A DNA stretch of 64,000 nucleotides from CAILUG01 sp038125665. GTDB taxonomy: Bacteria > Pseudomonadota > Gammaproteobacteria > Pseudomonadales > Pseudohongiellaceae. The notes under the pieces are model-generated. The model had not been told where the DNA came from. It saw only the letters and a list, made by a program, of their open reading frames with translations, and searched no databases. Where the stretch lies: NCBI GenBank assembly GCA_038125665.1, contig JAYPEI010000004.1, positions 1-64,000 on the forward strand. The letters run 5' to 3'. Positions 31,870 through 40,923 of this stretch are shown in pieces (within the stretch, counting starts at the first letter, position 1; every line of letters starts with the position of its first letter). The position numbers were made by a program, and so were the translations under genes.

Positions 31870-33486
31870 GTGTAATAGCGTCAGCAGACGAGCAGTGGAG
31901 GGGTCGAACTGTTCAGCAAGCACTTCTGGGGAAGGAAGCGTTTCCAGTGCTTCGAACACCTCTTTGCCAAGAGACTTGCCCAGTTCCACGCCCCACTGAT
32001 CGAAAGCATTTATGTCTAGCAAGACAGACTGTGCATACACTTTATGCTCGTAAAGCGCCAGCAGAGCGCCAAGATGAGTCGGATCTAGTTCGGGTAGCAG
32101 AATCATACTTGATGGCCGGTTTCCGGGTATCGAGCGATGTGGTGCAAGACGTTCAGCCTCAGCCTCAACTAGTCCCTCCGCCAGCATTTCTGCCTTTGCT
32201 TGTGCGCTAGATTTGCCAAGCATTAAGGCTTGGGCTTGCGCAAGGCAGTTGGCTTGTAGTTGCTGAGTTTGTTCCAGATTCCCACTAACACTGCTTGCCA
32301 CTAAAATAAAATCTGCAGGAATGAGGATGCTGCCTTGATGTAGTAGTTGATGGAATGAATGTTGTCCGTTGGTACCCGCGCTACCCCAAAGAATAGAGCC
32401 GGTAGGGATTGTGGTGTTGCTACCATTATGATGAACATTTTTGCCTAGGGATTCCATATCAAGCTGTTGCAGAAAAGCGGGTAGTAAATGCAAATTCTGC
32501 GCATAGGGCAAGATAACCTTACTTTGAGCACCCCAGCAGCAGGTATACCAGAAATTAAATATTGCCATAAGTACTGGCATGTTATGGGCTATTGGAGCGG
32601 TACGGAAGTGCTCATCCATTTGGTGAGCACCGGCTAAGAGCTTTGTAAATGTTTCCATGCCCAAACCAAGAATCAGTGGTAGGCCAATTGCCGACCATAA
32701 CGAATAACGGCCACCAACCCAATCCCACATAGGGAAAACATTACTGGGGTTAATACCAAATGCCACTGCTTTGGGCACCGCTGCACTCACCGCAACAAAG
32801 TGTTTATCCAACTGAGATTCTGCAGCACCAGCTTCTAGTAACCATCGCTTTGCAGCCTTTGCGTTGAGGTTAGTTTCTATGGTTGAGAATGATTTTGAGG
32901 CGATTATGAAAAGCGTTTCGGTAGGATCTAATCTCTCTAGGGTTTGTTCAAGATGTAGAGGGTCTACATTAGACACAAAATGACACTGAATGCCACTGAC
33001 ATGCCAAGGACGTAAAGCCTCATAGACCATTGCTGGGCCTAAGTCGGAGCCACCAATGCCAAGATTTACCACCTGACGAACTGACTTGCCGCTGAATCCA
33101 GTCCAAGCACCGCGGTGGATTTGCTTTGCAAAGTTAGCCAAGGCTTTCAAGGTATCTTGTACCTCTTTTTCTTGCACATAACCGCTTTGACCTGACCGCA
33201 GTGCCACATGAAGTGCGGGGCGTGTCTCTGTTGTGTTGATGTTGTTACCACTGAACATGGCAGTTATGGCTGCTTCGAGCTTGCTTTCTTGCGCATAGGA
33301 GATCAAAGCCTGAAGAGCTTCACTATCAAGCAAGTGCTTCGAGTAGTCTAGTAAAATCCCAGCGGCCTCTACGCTAAAAACGTTGGCGCGTTGAGGGCTG
33401 GTGTGGAAAAGTTCGCTAATCGATAAGCTGGCACAGCGTTTTTGATGGGACTGAAGATCTTGAAACGCGGTATGGGACAGGCTCAT
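31849..33486 (-). CDS. pgi: Glucose-6-phosphate isomerase
   Basis: The 545-residue enzyme interconverts glucose 6-phosphate and fructose 6-phosphate. Family motifs are LGIGGSDLGP, the signature DWVGGRYSLWSAIGLP, and HHNGSNT with the glutamate/histidine region near residue 350. Length matches the long bacterial type. It feeds the PPi-phosphofructokinase encoded further on. Its 3' end overlaps the DUF481 gene by 21 bases. Confidence 0.96.
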   Translation of the reverse strand: MSLSHTAFQDLQSHQKRCASLSISELFHTSPQRANVFSVEAAGILLDYSKHLLDSEALQALISYAQESKLEAAITAMFSGNNINTTETRPALHVALRSGQSGYVQEKEVQDTLKALANFAKQIHRGAWTGFSGKSVRQVVNLGIGGSDLGPAMVYEALRPWHVSGIQCHFVSNVDPLHLEQTLERLDPTETLFIIASKSFSTIETNLNAKAAKRWLLEAGAAESQLDKHFVAVSAAVPKAVAFGINPSNVFPMWDWVGGRYSLWSAIGLPLILGLGMETFTKLLAGAHQMDEHFRTAPIAHNMPVLMAIFNFWYTCCWGAQSKVILPYAQNLHLLPAFLQQLDMESLGKNVHHNGSNTTIPTGSILWGSAGTNGQHSFHQLLHQGSILIPADFILVASSVSGNLEQTQQLQANCLAQAQALMLGKSSAQAKAEMLAEGLVEAEAERLAPHRSIPGNRPSSMILLPELDPTHLGALLALYEHKVYAQSVLLDINAFDQWGVELGKSLGKEVFEALETLPSPEVLAEQFDPSTARLLTLLHSKRVNN

Positions 33487-33540
33487 GGGCTAACTCCGGG
33501 TTTGACAGTCGGGATTCTACCTGAGATAGCGGTAATAATC

Positions 33541-33569
33541 TTGCCTGGATGAATATTCGCTGGTAGTAT
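33541..33569 (+). promoter_or_regulatory. Probable tRNA-Thr promoter
   Basis: TTGCCT (33541-33546) and TAGTAT (33564-33569), each four of six matches to consensus, are 17 bases apart. Transcription would start about seven bases before the tRNA. Confidence 0.45.
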
Positions 33570-33582
33570 GCCACCCTGATTT

Positions 33583-33658
<76 letters not shown>

Positions 33659-33664
33659 ATTAAG

Positions 33665-33694
33665 AAAGGGCCACAATAATGTGGCCCTTTTTTT
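33665..33694 (+). terminator. Rho-independent terminator after tRNA-Thr
   Basis: AAAGGGCCACA (33665-33675) and TGTGGCCCTTT (33680-33690) pair perfectly over eleven bases around an ATAA loop, followed by further T bases. Confidence 0.92.
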
Positions 33695-33709
33695 ATTCAT
33701 CTGGCACAC

Positions 33710-34014
33710 CGGACACTTACATCTCGCTAGACTTTTAAAAATCTTCTAACCTTGCCTATGAGTTTTTTTCAATTTCAGAATCTGTACTCTAAGATAAAAA
33801 AAGGGGTTAATGAACAGACCATAGCAAAAAAGATTCTAAGAGAACCTTCGGCTTGCTTAAATGTCTCAGCAGAACGATCATAAAATCGAGGATCACCAAG
33901 CTAAAAATAGCAAAGCCTTTCAGGTTTTGGAGAAAAATTGCTTGGCTGTTATTGAGTTTGTAAACTGAATTTTTAAAATATCAACTCAGCAACTTACCAT
34001 GGTTTTATTTGATA
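33710..34014. other. Intergenic region, nothing recognised
   Basis: About 300 AT-rich bases between the tRNA terminator and the end of a reverse gene. There are homopolymer T and A runs and a distant CCAAGC/GCTTGG repeat (near 33896 and 33941), but no ORF with coding character and no clear RNA. Confidence 0.5.
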
Positions 34015-35139
34015 TTAAGGCAACATCTCCACCCCTAGTTCCTCCGCATAGATCTCGGCCAAAATATCTCTCCATTCTCGGTATTGCTGAGCCATTGTTC
34101 CATTTAATCGATACAAGGAATCCCTAAGCTCAATAGTGGTAGGTTCTGTTTCGTTGGCAAACCCCTCACGCAGTTCATCTAGATACAGATCTTGTAATTT
34201 GCTCCAGCGATAGTTTTGATAACTCTCTTGTAAAGCGTAGTAAGAGCCTCGTGGAAAAGTCGACGTCTGTTGTTGTTCTTGTGTCACTTTAGCCATTACT
34301 GAGGAGTCCTGTTCTCTTCGATATTCACGCCACAGATCATAAACAGGTTTTAGTTCGTTGAAAAAGCGTCTATGCTCTTCATCAACAACATCTATAAAAA
34401 GATATTCACGTTCTCTTATGGCTTCAATACGTGAGAGAATTGGGTCGTTCTTGGCAGGTAAGCGCACTAAGACAGCAGGTGATAAAGTAGTGTCTAAGTA
34501 TTGAGTGAAATATTGCGGCACTAACGCAATAGCGTAATTCATCAATGCTTGCGTAATAATTGTTTCCCTAGTAGTGATAGTCAGACTTTTCATCGATTGT
34601 TGTAAATCTTGAGTAATGCTTCGATAGATCGCTGCAAAGTCGTCATCTAATAGAGCATTGGATTCTAAGCTTGTCACGGTTTGGGCTGTACCACTGTAAA
34701 TTTTATCTAGCAATAAAAATCCTCGGCTATCAACTGCTCTTATAGATAAGCTTAATTCATGGGGAGTAGATTGGAGAATTTTACCACTCAAAGTTATCTC
34801 GGCCCCTGTGTCTGTCAGAGGTAATAAACGTACTGCGGCAAAAGTGCCACTGGCTTCTAGTTGATAACGTAAAGCCATGGGTAAATAACGCATCTCGGCT
34901 TCTCGGATGCTACTTTCATCTATTTGGCCCGTAATTCTCTCTACCGGTTGTTCATCGCGGAGAAAACTACTTGTTGTGGAAGTATCTGATGTTTTTGTAT
35001 TTTCTGCAGTAAAAGGCTGCATACTAATAGATAGGGGTAAGGCTAGCTGGGCTAGGACAGTATTTCCCAACACCAACAAGCACATGGCAATCAGATATCT
35101 TAGTTTAGTAAATATTTTTATGTATTTGCTAAAAATCAT
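34015..35139 (-). CDS. Conserved exported protein of unknown function
   Basis: The 374-residue protein has a signal peptide (hydrophobic core about 15-30, cut after NTVLA). The middle part (LEASGTFAAVRLLPLTD, ITLSGKILQSTPHELSLSIRAVDSRGFLLLDKIY) recalls the periplasmic CsgG/LpoB-like fold, and the C-terminal part is helical and charged (IEAIREREYLFIDVVDEEHRRF, YREWRDILAEIY). I know similar hypothetical proteins in many gammaproteobacteria but no function. The ATG at 35139 overlaps the stop of the upstream gene in ATGA, which fixes the start and shows coupling. Confidence 0.75.
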   Translation of the reverse strand: MIFSKYIKIFTKLRYLIAMCLLVLGNTVLAQLALPLSISMQPFTAENTKTSDTSTTSSFLRDEQPVERITGQIDESSIREAEMRYLPMALRYQLEASGTFAAVRLLPLTDTGAEITLSGKILQSTPHELSLSIRAVDSRGFLLLDKIYSGTAQTVTSLESNALLDDDFAAIYRSITQDLQQSMKSLTITTRETIITQALMNYAIALVPQYFTQYLDTTLSPAVLVRLPAKNDPILSRIEAIREREYLFIDVVDEEHRRFFNELKPVYDLWREYRREQDSSVMAKVTQEQQQTSTFPRGSYYALQESYQNYRWSKLQDLYLDELREGFANETEPTTIELRDSLYRLNGTMAQQYREWRDILAEIYAEELGVEMLP

Positions 35140-35864
35140 TTTAAGGGTACTCCACGACGCGAGCATACTCGGCTCCTAGTTAGCGTTAAAGTACAACTGA
35201 AATCTTCAGCAGGGCGTTGGTAGCGTTGATACAAGTTACGAATAGTCATGGGAGCTGGTACAGAATCTGAGGAAACTGTGGTTGTGACATCCAACATATT
35301 GCCATCGGCACTGAGACTAAAAAGATGATTAATACTCAAGCCACCTTGCAGCTTCATCGTAAAAAGCAGTCGATTTCGATCCCAACCGCAAACATCATTA
35401 CCAAAAGGACTTTTAGTGCGTACTAGCTGTCTGTCCCCATGTAAGCAGCGCAAAGTAAAGTCTAATTCACGTTCTATACTAATGCCGCCTGCATTTTGTG
35501 TAATAGTCAGGATAGGCATGCGTGTCAGTTCTTCAGTGAACCGTGCAAGGGCTGATATAGATTGATTATTCAGGCGTCCAATCGCCGCTTGAGCCTCACT
35601 GCCACGCGGAGCATAAAAGCTTCGTTGGATATCTGATATGTACAACTCTATACGGCTATCGAAGTTATCACTAAGTTGGTAGTTTTTTTCCCAGTCGCCG
35701 CTCATGTCAGGAATACTAGAACTCAAAGGTGGGGCTTGTTTATCTGGGACAGGCGAACTCTCAGAAACAGGTGGAGATGTCGAGTAACTCCCTTGAGGGC
35801 TGCTACAACCATTACCAGCCAAGAAAAAAAAACAGGCGATGAATTTTAGATAGTGACTATTCAT
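35136..35864 (-). CDS. Putative lipoprotein of unknown function
   Basis: The 242-residue protein has an N-terminal hydrophobic segment and a possible lipobox with Cys20 (LAGNGC, not ideal), then a Pro/Ser-rich linker and a mostly beta-looking domain with four more cysteines (RCLHG, DVCGWD, FSCTL, RVCSRR). It is translationally coupled to the following unknown exported protein, so both probably work together in the envelope. Confidence 0.65.
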   Translation of the reverse strand: MNSHYLKFIACFFFLAGNGCSSPQGSYSTSPPVSESSPVPDKQAPPLSSSIPDMSGDWEKNYQLSDNFDSRIELYISDIQRSFYAPRGSEAQAAIGRLNNQSISALARFTEELTRMPILTITQNAGGISIERELDFTLRCLHGDRQLVRTKSPFGNDVCGWDRNRLLFTMKLQGGLSINHLFSLSADGNMLDVTTTVSSDSVPAPMTIRNLYQRYQRPAEDFSCTLTLTRSRVCSRRGVPLK

Positions 35865-36109
35865 TTATAGTGCTAATTATCAAAAGCTTAATAAAAACTG
35901 TCATTTTGAACCAAAGAGGACAGAAAAACATAAAATCTTTAAAACTCTTAGAATTTCCCAATGATCACTCTAGCCTAGTCTGACACCAGCACCTTAACAG
36001 TGCATAAATAAAAACTCTCATAAAACTATACACATACAGCATTTAAATAAAGTGAGCTTTAAGCTTGATGCTGTAACTTCCAGAGGAAATAGAATGATTA
36101 AACTAACAT

Positions 36110-36221
36110 ATTGATTTTAATAGTATATAATTTAAATTAAAATATTCAGTTATTATTTTACTATGTGCCTGAGTCGCTGTGCAGGCAACACAAAAACACC
36201 TTATTCACAAAGTTATCCACA
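36110..36221 (+). promoter_or_regulatory. AT-rich tract followed by two DnaA boxes
   Basis: A tract of about 50 bases almost without G or C (36110-36160) precedes two DnaA boxes in direct orientation, TTATTCACA (36201-36209) and the perfect TTATCCACA (36213-36221), only three bases apart. An 8-of-9 match in inverted orientation lies at 35998-36006. The array ends 15 bases before the thioesterase start. It looks like an origin-like or DnaA-controlled site, but dnaA, dnaN, mnmG and rpmH are not near. The gap from 35865 has no other recognised content. Confidence 0.55.
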
Positions 36222-36236
36222 GCTTGGGGCTTGCCA

Positions 36237-36632
36237 ATGGACAAGAAATATGAATGCTACCTGACTGTTCGCGATTACGAATGTGATCTTCAAGGGGTAG
36301 TGAATAATGCGGTTTACCTGAATTATCTAGAACATGCACGACATGAGTGGTTAAAACAACAAAATTTAGATTTTGAAAGCTTAAATAAGCAAGGTAGTTT
36401 CTTAATTGTGATTCGAAGTGAGTTAGATTATCTGGCCCCGCTTTGTCCTGGTGACAGTTTTCGAATACTTAGCCGTATAGAACGTATCTCAAGATTGCGC
36501 TTTGTTTTTTATCAAGAGATCATTCGTGAACGAGACAACAAGCAAGTACTTAATGCTGTGGTTACAGTTAGCGGCCGCAATGCAGCTGGACGTCCCTCAC
36601 TGCCTGCCGAAATCCTTGCGCTTTTCGATTAA
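36237..36632 (+). CDS. Acyl-CoA thioesterase, 4HBT/YbgC type
   Basis: The 131-residue hotdog-fold protein starts MDKKYECYLTVRDYECDLQG and has the 4HBT active-site region DLQGVVNNAVYLNYLEHARHEWL, where Asp is the expected catalytic residue. It hydrolyses acyl-CoA thioesters. A longer frame starting with GTG at 36165 would run through the DnaA boxes and is rejected. GGGG lies before the ATG. Bcp follows after 38 bases. Confidence 0.85.
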   Translation: MDKKYECYLTVRDYECDLQGVVNNAVYLNYLEHARHEWLKQQNLDFESLNKQGSFLIVIRSELDYLAPLCPGDSFRILSRIERISRLRFVFYQEIIRERDNKQVLNAVVTVSGRNAAGRPSLPAEILALFD

Positions 36633-36670
36633 ACCTATTTACCTGCTGCTATGGCAGTTTCGGAGTTAAC

Positions 36671-37141
36671 ATGCAATTACCCAAAATTGGTAGCCTCGCA
36701 CCGACATTCACTCTAACCGACCAAGAGGGAAATACTCATAATCTCAAAGATTATCGGGGGCAGAACGTTCTTGTGTATTTTTATCCTAAAGCCATGACTC
36801 CGGGTTGTACCGTCCAAGCTTGTGCCTTGCGCGATGCCCAAAAGCAAATGGCAAAAACTAATCTCAAAGTTTTTGGAATCAGTACCGATGCTGTAAGCAG
36901 ACTCAAAAAATTTACCGAACGTGATAAGCTAAATTTCACTTTGCTTTCAGATGAAGATCATTTTGTCGCAGATAAGTATGGCGTATGGGGGCCCAAAAAG
37001 TTCATGGGTCGTACTTATGATGGGTTGCATAGAATGAGCTTTATCATTGATGAAAATGGCAAGCTAAGACATATCATGGAGAAAGTGAACACTAAGACCC
37101 ATCATAATGATGTGCTCAACTGGATTTCAGCCAACCTCTAA
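36671..37141 (+). CDS. bcp: Thiol peroxidase Bcp (peroxiredoxin)
   Basis: The 156-residue protein has the Bcp/PrxQ motif TPGCTVQACALRD with peroxidatic Cys46 and resolving Cys51, five residues apart. It reduces hydrogen and organic peroxides using thioredoxin. It lies between a thioesterase and an esterase on the same strand, with the next start 11 bases after its stop. Confidence 0.92.
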   Translation: MQLPKIGSLAPTFTLTDQEGNTHNLKDYRGQNVLVYFYPKAMTPGCTVQACALRDAQKQMAKTNLKVFGISTDAVSRLKKFTERDKLNFTLLSDEDHFVADKYGVWGPKKFMGRTYDGLHRMSFIIDENGKLRHIMEKVNTKTHHNDVLNWISANL

Positions 37142-37151
37142 GAAAATTCTT

Positions 37152-37982
37152 ATGCAGCTTTTTTCGAGAACCTACCCCGCGGCAGATAGTGCTTCACCTC
37201 AGGCTCTTCCTTTATGCATTTTACATGGGCTCTACGGCAACCAAGGTAATTGGATGCCTCAAGCTAAAGTACTCAGCAAACAAAGGACAGTTCATGTTCT
37301 CGATTTGCGCAATCATGGTCGTTCACCGCATTTAGACACCATGACTTACCTCGAGATGGCTGTTGATGTTGCAGAAACATTGAGGGAGCTTCGGGTTAGC
37401 CGTTGTTCCATGCTGGGTCATTCGATGGGAGGTAAAGTAGCTATGATGTTGGCACTCATGGGGCATCATGGTTTTCAGAGCGCTAAGCTGCCTTCAACAG
37501 GGTTGGGCTTAGCTAGGTTGATTGTGGCAGACATATCACCAGTCGACTATGTCACAGGGAATAGGCCAGTCATTGAAGCCCTTGAGAAACTAAACCTCAA
37601 TAATTTGACCTCTCGACGACAGGCTGATGAACAGTTATCTCAGAGTATCAGTAATCCCAGAGTCAGAGAGTTTTTGTTGACAAATCTGCAACGTACCGAC
37701 CATGGCTTTAGCTGGAGATTTAATTTGCCAATCGTAAGCAAAGCGTTTAGAAATATTGTTAGTTGGCCTTCGGAAATTGTCGAGGGACGCAGCTACCAAG
37801 GACCGGTGCTATTTATTCGAGGTGAGAACTCCGACTACATCTTACCAGCTCATCAGGGCAGCATATTGGCACTCTTTCCTAATGCCACTTTGAAGTCTAT
37901 ACATGGGGCAGGGCATTGGGTGCATAGTGAAAAACCCGAGGCTTTCGTGAGGCTATTACAAAATTTCCTCCAAGAAGATTAA
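37152..37982 (+). CDS. YbfF-like alpha/beta hydrolase
   Basis: The 276-residue protein has the alpha/beta hydrolase motifs HGLYGNQGNW (oxyanion), GHSMGGKVAMML with nucleophile Ser91, and GAGHWVHSEKP with the catalytic histidine. It resembles the YbfF esterase group. The ATG at 37152 is chosen because a longer frame from 37107 lies inside bcp. It probably shares an mRNA with bcp. Confidence 0.85.
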   Translation: MQLFSRTYPAADSASPQALPLCILHGLYGNQGNWMPQAKVLSKQRTVHVLDLRNHGRSPHLDTMTYLEMAVDVAETLRELRVSRCSMLGHSMGGKVAMMLALMGHHGFQSAKLPSTGLGLARLIVADISPVDYVTGNRPVIEALEKLNLNNLTSRRQADEQLSQSISNPRVREFLLTNLQRTDHGFSWRFNLPIVSKAFRNIVSWPSEIVEGRSYQGPVLFIRGENSDYILPAHQGSILALFPNATLKSIHGAGHWVHSEKPEAFVRLLQNFLQED

Positions 37983-38089
37983 GTATTGAACCATTGCTGA
38001 ATCCATAGGCAAAAGCTGTTACTGCAGGGGTTAGATGCTGGCAGTAAATTGAAGGAGATACACCGCACACGCCCCAAGTCAGGTCTAAA

Positions 38090-38120
38090 AGATGTCCCAA
38101 TCAATTGAATCAAGACATCT
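38090..38120. repeat. Inverted repeat between convergent genes
   Basis: AGATGTC (38090-38096) and GACATCT (38114-38120) form a seven-base perfect inverted repeat with 17 bases between, in the gap after the hydrolase gene and before the end of the reverse SnoaL-like gene. It may serve as a weak terminator, but no T tract follows. Confidence 0.35.
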
Positions 38121-38162
38121 GATGACTGATTTTCTCCGCATAGCTTCTTCACCAAGCCTAGG

Positions 38163-38573
38163 TTAAGAAACTACAGATAAAACATAGTGGGAGTCCATAT
38201 ATTCGCGAATACGATAAACTAGATCATCCTTCACTTCGATTACCCAGCAGTATTGGTTATCGTAAGTTTTACCATTGCGTAACTGACCTCGGCCATTAGT
38301 TTCAACACAAACTTGATTACCACGAGCGAAGATGTTCTTCACGTGAGACTTTGGATCTCCTTCTTCGAAGATGCCCCGAACAGGAGCTAAAAACTCATCA
38401 ACGATCGCATCTCTAGGGCCATGCTCGCCCGCCCCAGGCACATCTTTAACCATAGGTGTCCAAATAGCTTCAGGGTGCAAAGTGGCGCGAATAGCTTCCA
38501 GTTCCCCAGTACTCAGCACAGCGAAGAAACGTCGGACGATTTCTTCATTTTTGTCCTCGATGCTCATAGACAT
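38163..38573 (-). CDS. SnoaL/NTF2-like protein
   Basis: The 136-residue protein has the NTF2-like pattern (EEIVRRFFAVLSTGELEAIRATLHPEAIWTP, FARGNQVCVETNGRG, YRIREYMDSHYV). Relatives include limonene-epoxide hydrolase-like and ketosteroid isomerase-like enzymes. AGGAGA precedes the ATG. It is divergent from a carboxymuconolactone-decarboxylase gene and may belong to the same small catabolic group. Confidence 0.78.
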   Translation of the reverse strand: MSMSIEDKNEEIVRRFFAVLSTGELEAIRATLHPEAIWTPMVKDVPGAGEHGPRDAIVDEFLAPVRGIFEEGDPKSHVKNIFARGNQVCVETNGRGQLRNGKTYDNQYCWVIEVKDDLVYRIREYMDSHYVLSVVS

Positions 38574-38735
38574 GATCTCCTATTTTTATATTGAATTGTT
38601 AACCAGATAATAGGGAGCTTTCAGCGCGAAAGCCAGCCCTTATAGTAACTACACTGTTATTGGATGTTTAGTAAAGGGGAGTGTTGTATGATGGCTACCT
38701 TTAACCTTAACAATGACTCAAGTTAGGAGAAAGCT

Positions 38736-39146
38736 ATGTCAGAAGATTCACGTCAAGAGCTAAGCTTACAAGGAGAATCAAATCGTCGTCAGGTATTAGG
38801 CGATAAGTACGTAGACAACGCAATGAAGAAATCTAGCCCATTCAATGCAGATATGCAGAAACTGCTTAATGAGTATTGCTGGGGCTGGTGCTGGAGTCGC
38901 GAGACGCTAACTCGTCGTGAGCGTAGTATGTTGAATTTGGCAATGCTGACTGCGCTGGGAAAACAACACGAAGTGGCAGTACATACACGTGGTGCCAAAA
39001 ATAATGGTCTTTCAGACGAAGAAATCGCTGAAGTTTTCCTACAAGCGGCAGTCTACTGCGGAGTTCCAGCAGCTGTCGATAGTTTCCGTACTGCCTCGCA
39101 GGTACTGGCAGAGATGGCTACAGAGCAGGAAGCAACAGAAAAATAA
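38736..39146 (+). CDS. Carboxymuconolactone decarboxylase family protein
   Basis: The 136-residue protein has the CMD fold signature (SRETLTRRERSMLNLAMLTALGKQHEVAVHTRGAKNNGLSDEEI in part) and the typical histidine in the LHTRGA-like position (VHTRGA). It lacks a CxxC redox motif, so it is a decarboxylase-type rather than AhpD-type member. GGAG precedes the ATG. It heads a group with a beta-hydroxyacid dehydrogenase and an MBL hydrolase. Confidence 0.85.
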   Translation: MSEDSRQELSLQGESNRRQVLGDKYVDNAMKKSSPFNADMQKLLNEYCWGWCWSRETLTRRERSMLNLAMLTALGKQHEVAVHTRGAKNNGLSDEEIAEVFLQAAVYCGVPAAVDSFRTASQVLAEMATEQEATEK

Positions 39147-39210
39147 TCACCAAGAGTGTCTCCCTATTGAGACACGTGACTAGACAAACTTAAAGTGAGA
39201 TTGGCGTAGC

Positions 39211-40107
39211 ATGAGCAGTAAACGTATTGGTTTTATAGGGCTTGGTAACATGGGTTATCCCATGGCCACCTTGCTGGCAAAAGCTGGTCACCATTTAATC
39301 GTTGCCGATTTAAACAAAGAACAAAAATTACGTTTCGCCCAAGAGGAGGGCGGTAAAGTGGCAGAGAGTTTGGTAGAGCTAGGTGCAGAGGCAGAAATTG
39401 TCATCACTATGCTCCCTGAAGGCAAAGCCGTACGACAGGTTTTATTAGGGGTTGAGGCCAACAGCGATGCTGTTTGTAGAAGTTTGGCCAAGGGGGCAAT
39501 CGTTATTGACATGTCTTCCTCTTCACCTGTGGGAACTCGAGAGCTGGCTGTAGAAATGAGTCATTTAGGTTATAAGTTGTTGGATGCGCCAGTTTCGGGA
39601 GGAGTGGTGCGGGCGATAGAAGGTAAGCTTGCTATCATGGCGGGTGGAGAAGAAGCTGTTATAGAGGAAGCAGAGCCAGTCTTGGCTTTGATGGGAAAAG
39701 TCTTTCAAGCCGGTGCTAGTGGCTGTGGTCATGCGATGAAGGCTTTGAATAACTTTCTTTCAGCGGCGACATTAGCAGTCACCTCGGAGGCTTTGATCAC
39801 AGGACAAAAGTTTGGTTTGGACCCAAAAGTGATGATAGACATTATTAATGACTCAACGGGGCGAAGTAACAGCTCTGAGCACAAGTTTCCCTCATTTGTG
39901 TTACCTCGACGTTTTGATTCAGGTTTTTTCTTAGGCTTGATGGCAAAAGATCTGCGTTTTGCCCGAGAACTAGCCGATACAATGGGCACTGAACATCGTT
40001 TATTAAACACAATAAGCGAACTCTATGATAGCGCAGAGCAAGCATATGGCTTTAAAGCAGATAATATCGAGATTCACCGTTACATAGAACAACTCAGCGA
40101 GGAATAG
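39211..40107 (+). CDS. Beta-hydroxyacid dehydrogenase (HIBADH family)
   Basis: The 298-residue protein has the NAD(P) fold GFIGLGNMGYPMA at the N-terminus, the signature DAPVSGGVVRA near residue 125 and the catalytic lysine region AMKALNNFLSAA near 175. It is related to 3-hydroxyisobutyrate and tartronate semialdehyde reductases. The next gene starts two bases after its stop, so both are co-translated. Confidence 0.88.
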   Translation: MSSKRIGFIGLGNMGYPMATLLAKAGHHLIVADLNKEQKLRFAQEEGGKVAESLVELGAEAEIVITMLPEGKAVRQVLLGVEANSDAVCRSLAKGAIVIDMSSSSPVGTRELAVEMSHLGYKLLDAPVSGGVVRAIEGKLAIMAGGEEAVIEEAEPVLALMGKVFQAGASGCGHAMKALNNFLSAATLAVTSEALITGQKFGLDPKVMIDIINDSTGRSNSSEHKFPSFVLPRRFDSGFFLGLMAKDLRFARELADTMGTEHRLLNTISELYDSAEQAYGFKADNIEIHRYIEQLSEE

Positions 40108-40108
40108 A

Positions 40109-40906
40109 GTGTCGCTCGAGCCCTATAAAGTTTATGCCATTAAGTACGCAACTTTGCAAAAGCAAGCAAGTGAGAACTTCATTGGAGGTGTAGGAGGGGG
40201 TGATCTGCATGAAGGCCCCATGCCCATGGATTACTTCGTATGGCTTGCCCAAAATGCTACAAATACCTGGGTCATAGATACTGGTTTCAATGCTGATATG
40301 GCTTTAAAAAGGGGGAGAGACTTTCTCCGTTGCCCGGGCGAAGGTTTGCGTCTGTTGGGCGTCAATCCGGAGACTGTCAGCAATGTTATCGTTACTCACT
40401 TACATTACGATCATATCGGTAACTTTCAGCTGTTCCCACAAGCACGCTTTCATTTACAAGAGGCTGAGATGGCTTATGCCACTGGTCGTCATATGGGTAA
40501 CAGTTTTCTTTCTGGAGCCTACGAAGTAGATGATGTTGTTGGGATGGTGCGTCGAGTTTATGAAGGACGTGTCGAGTTTCATAAGGGAGATACCCAGTTA
40601 GCTGAGGGGCTTTCTGTACATTGGGTAGGTGGGCATACCTTAGGGTTACAGGTGGTACGAGTCTGGACACAAAAGGGATGGTTAGTGCTAGCCTCTGATG
40701 CCAGTCATTACTCTGCCAACATGAAAACAGGAAGACCGTTCCCTATTGTAGCCTCCATTCCTCAGATGGTCTCTGGATGGCAGCGCATCCGTGAACTTGC
40801 TGATAAAGCAGAACTTATCATTCCGGGTCACGACCCTCAAGTTATGCAGCAGTTCCCAGTAGCTGGTGATGGTCTTGATGGCATTGCCGTACGCTTGGAT
40901 TGCTGA
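40109..40906 (+). CDS. Metallo-beta-lactamase fold hydrolase, AHL-lactonase-like
   Basis: The 265-residue protein has the metal motif HLHYDHIG, further His in GGHTLG, Asp in LASDASHY and His in IIPGHDP, as in N-acyl-homoserine-lactone lactonases (AttM/AiiA group). A lactone produced in a catabolic pathway is an equally likely substrate. Start is GTG, preceded by GAGGAA. It is linked to the dehydrogenase gene before it. Confidence 0.8.
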   Translation: MSLEPYKVYAIKYATLQKQASENFIGGVGGGDLHEGPMPMDYFVWLAQNATNTWVIDTGFNADMALKRGRDFLRCPGEGLRLLGVNPETVSNVIVTHLHYDHIGNFQLFPQARFHLQEAEMAYATGRHMGNSFLSGAYEVDDVVGMVRRVYEGRVEFHKGDTQLAEGLSVHWVGGHTLGLQVVRVWTQKGWLVLASDASHYSANMKTGRPFPIVASIPQMVSGWQRIRELADKAELIIPGHDPQVMQQFPVAGDGLDGIAVRLDC

Positions 40907-40923
40907 GGTAAAGCTGCTGGAAT

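Noticed and set aside
36165..36236. N-terminal extension of the thioesterase from GTG at 36165
   Set aside because: It would be encoded by the DnaA-box region and has no similarity to 4HBT proteins, which begin at MDKKYE.
38736..39146. AhpD-type peroxidase
   Set aside because: The CxxC motif needed for AhpD activity is missing, so only the broad CMD family is supported.
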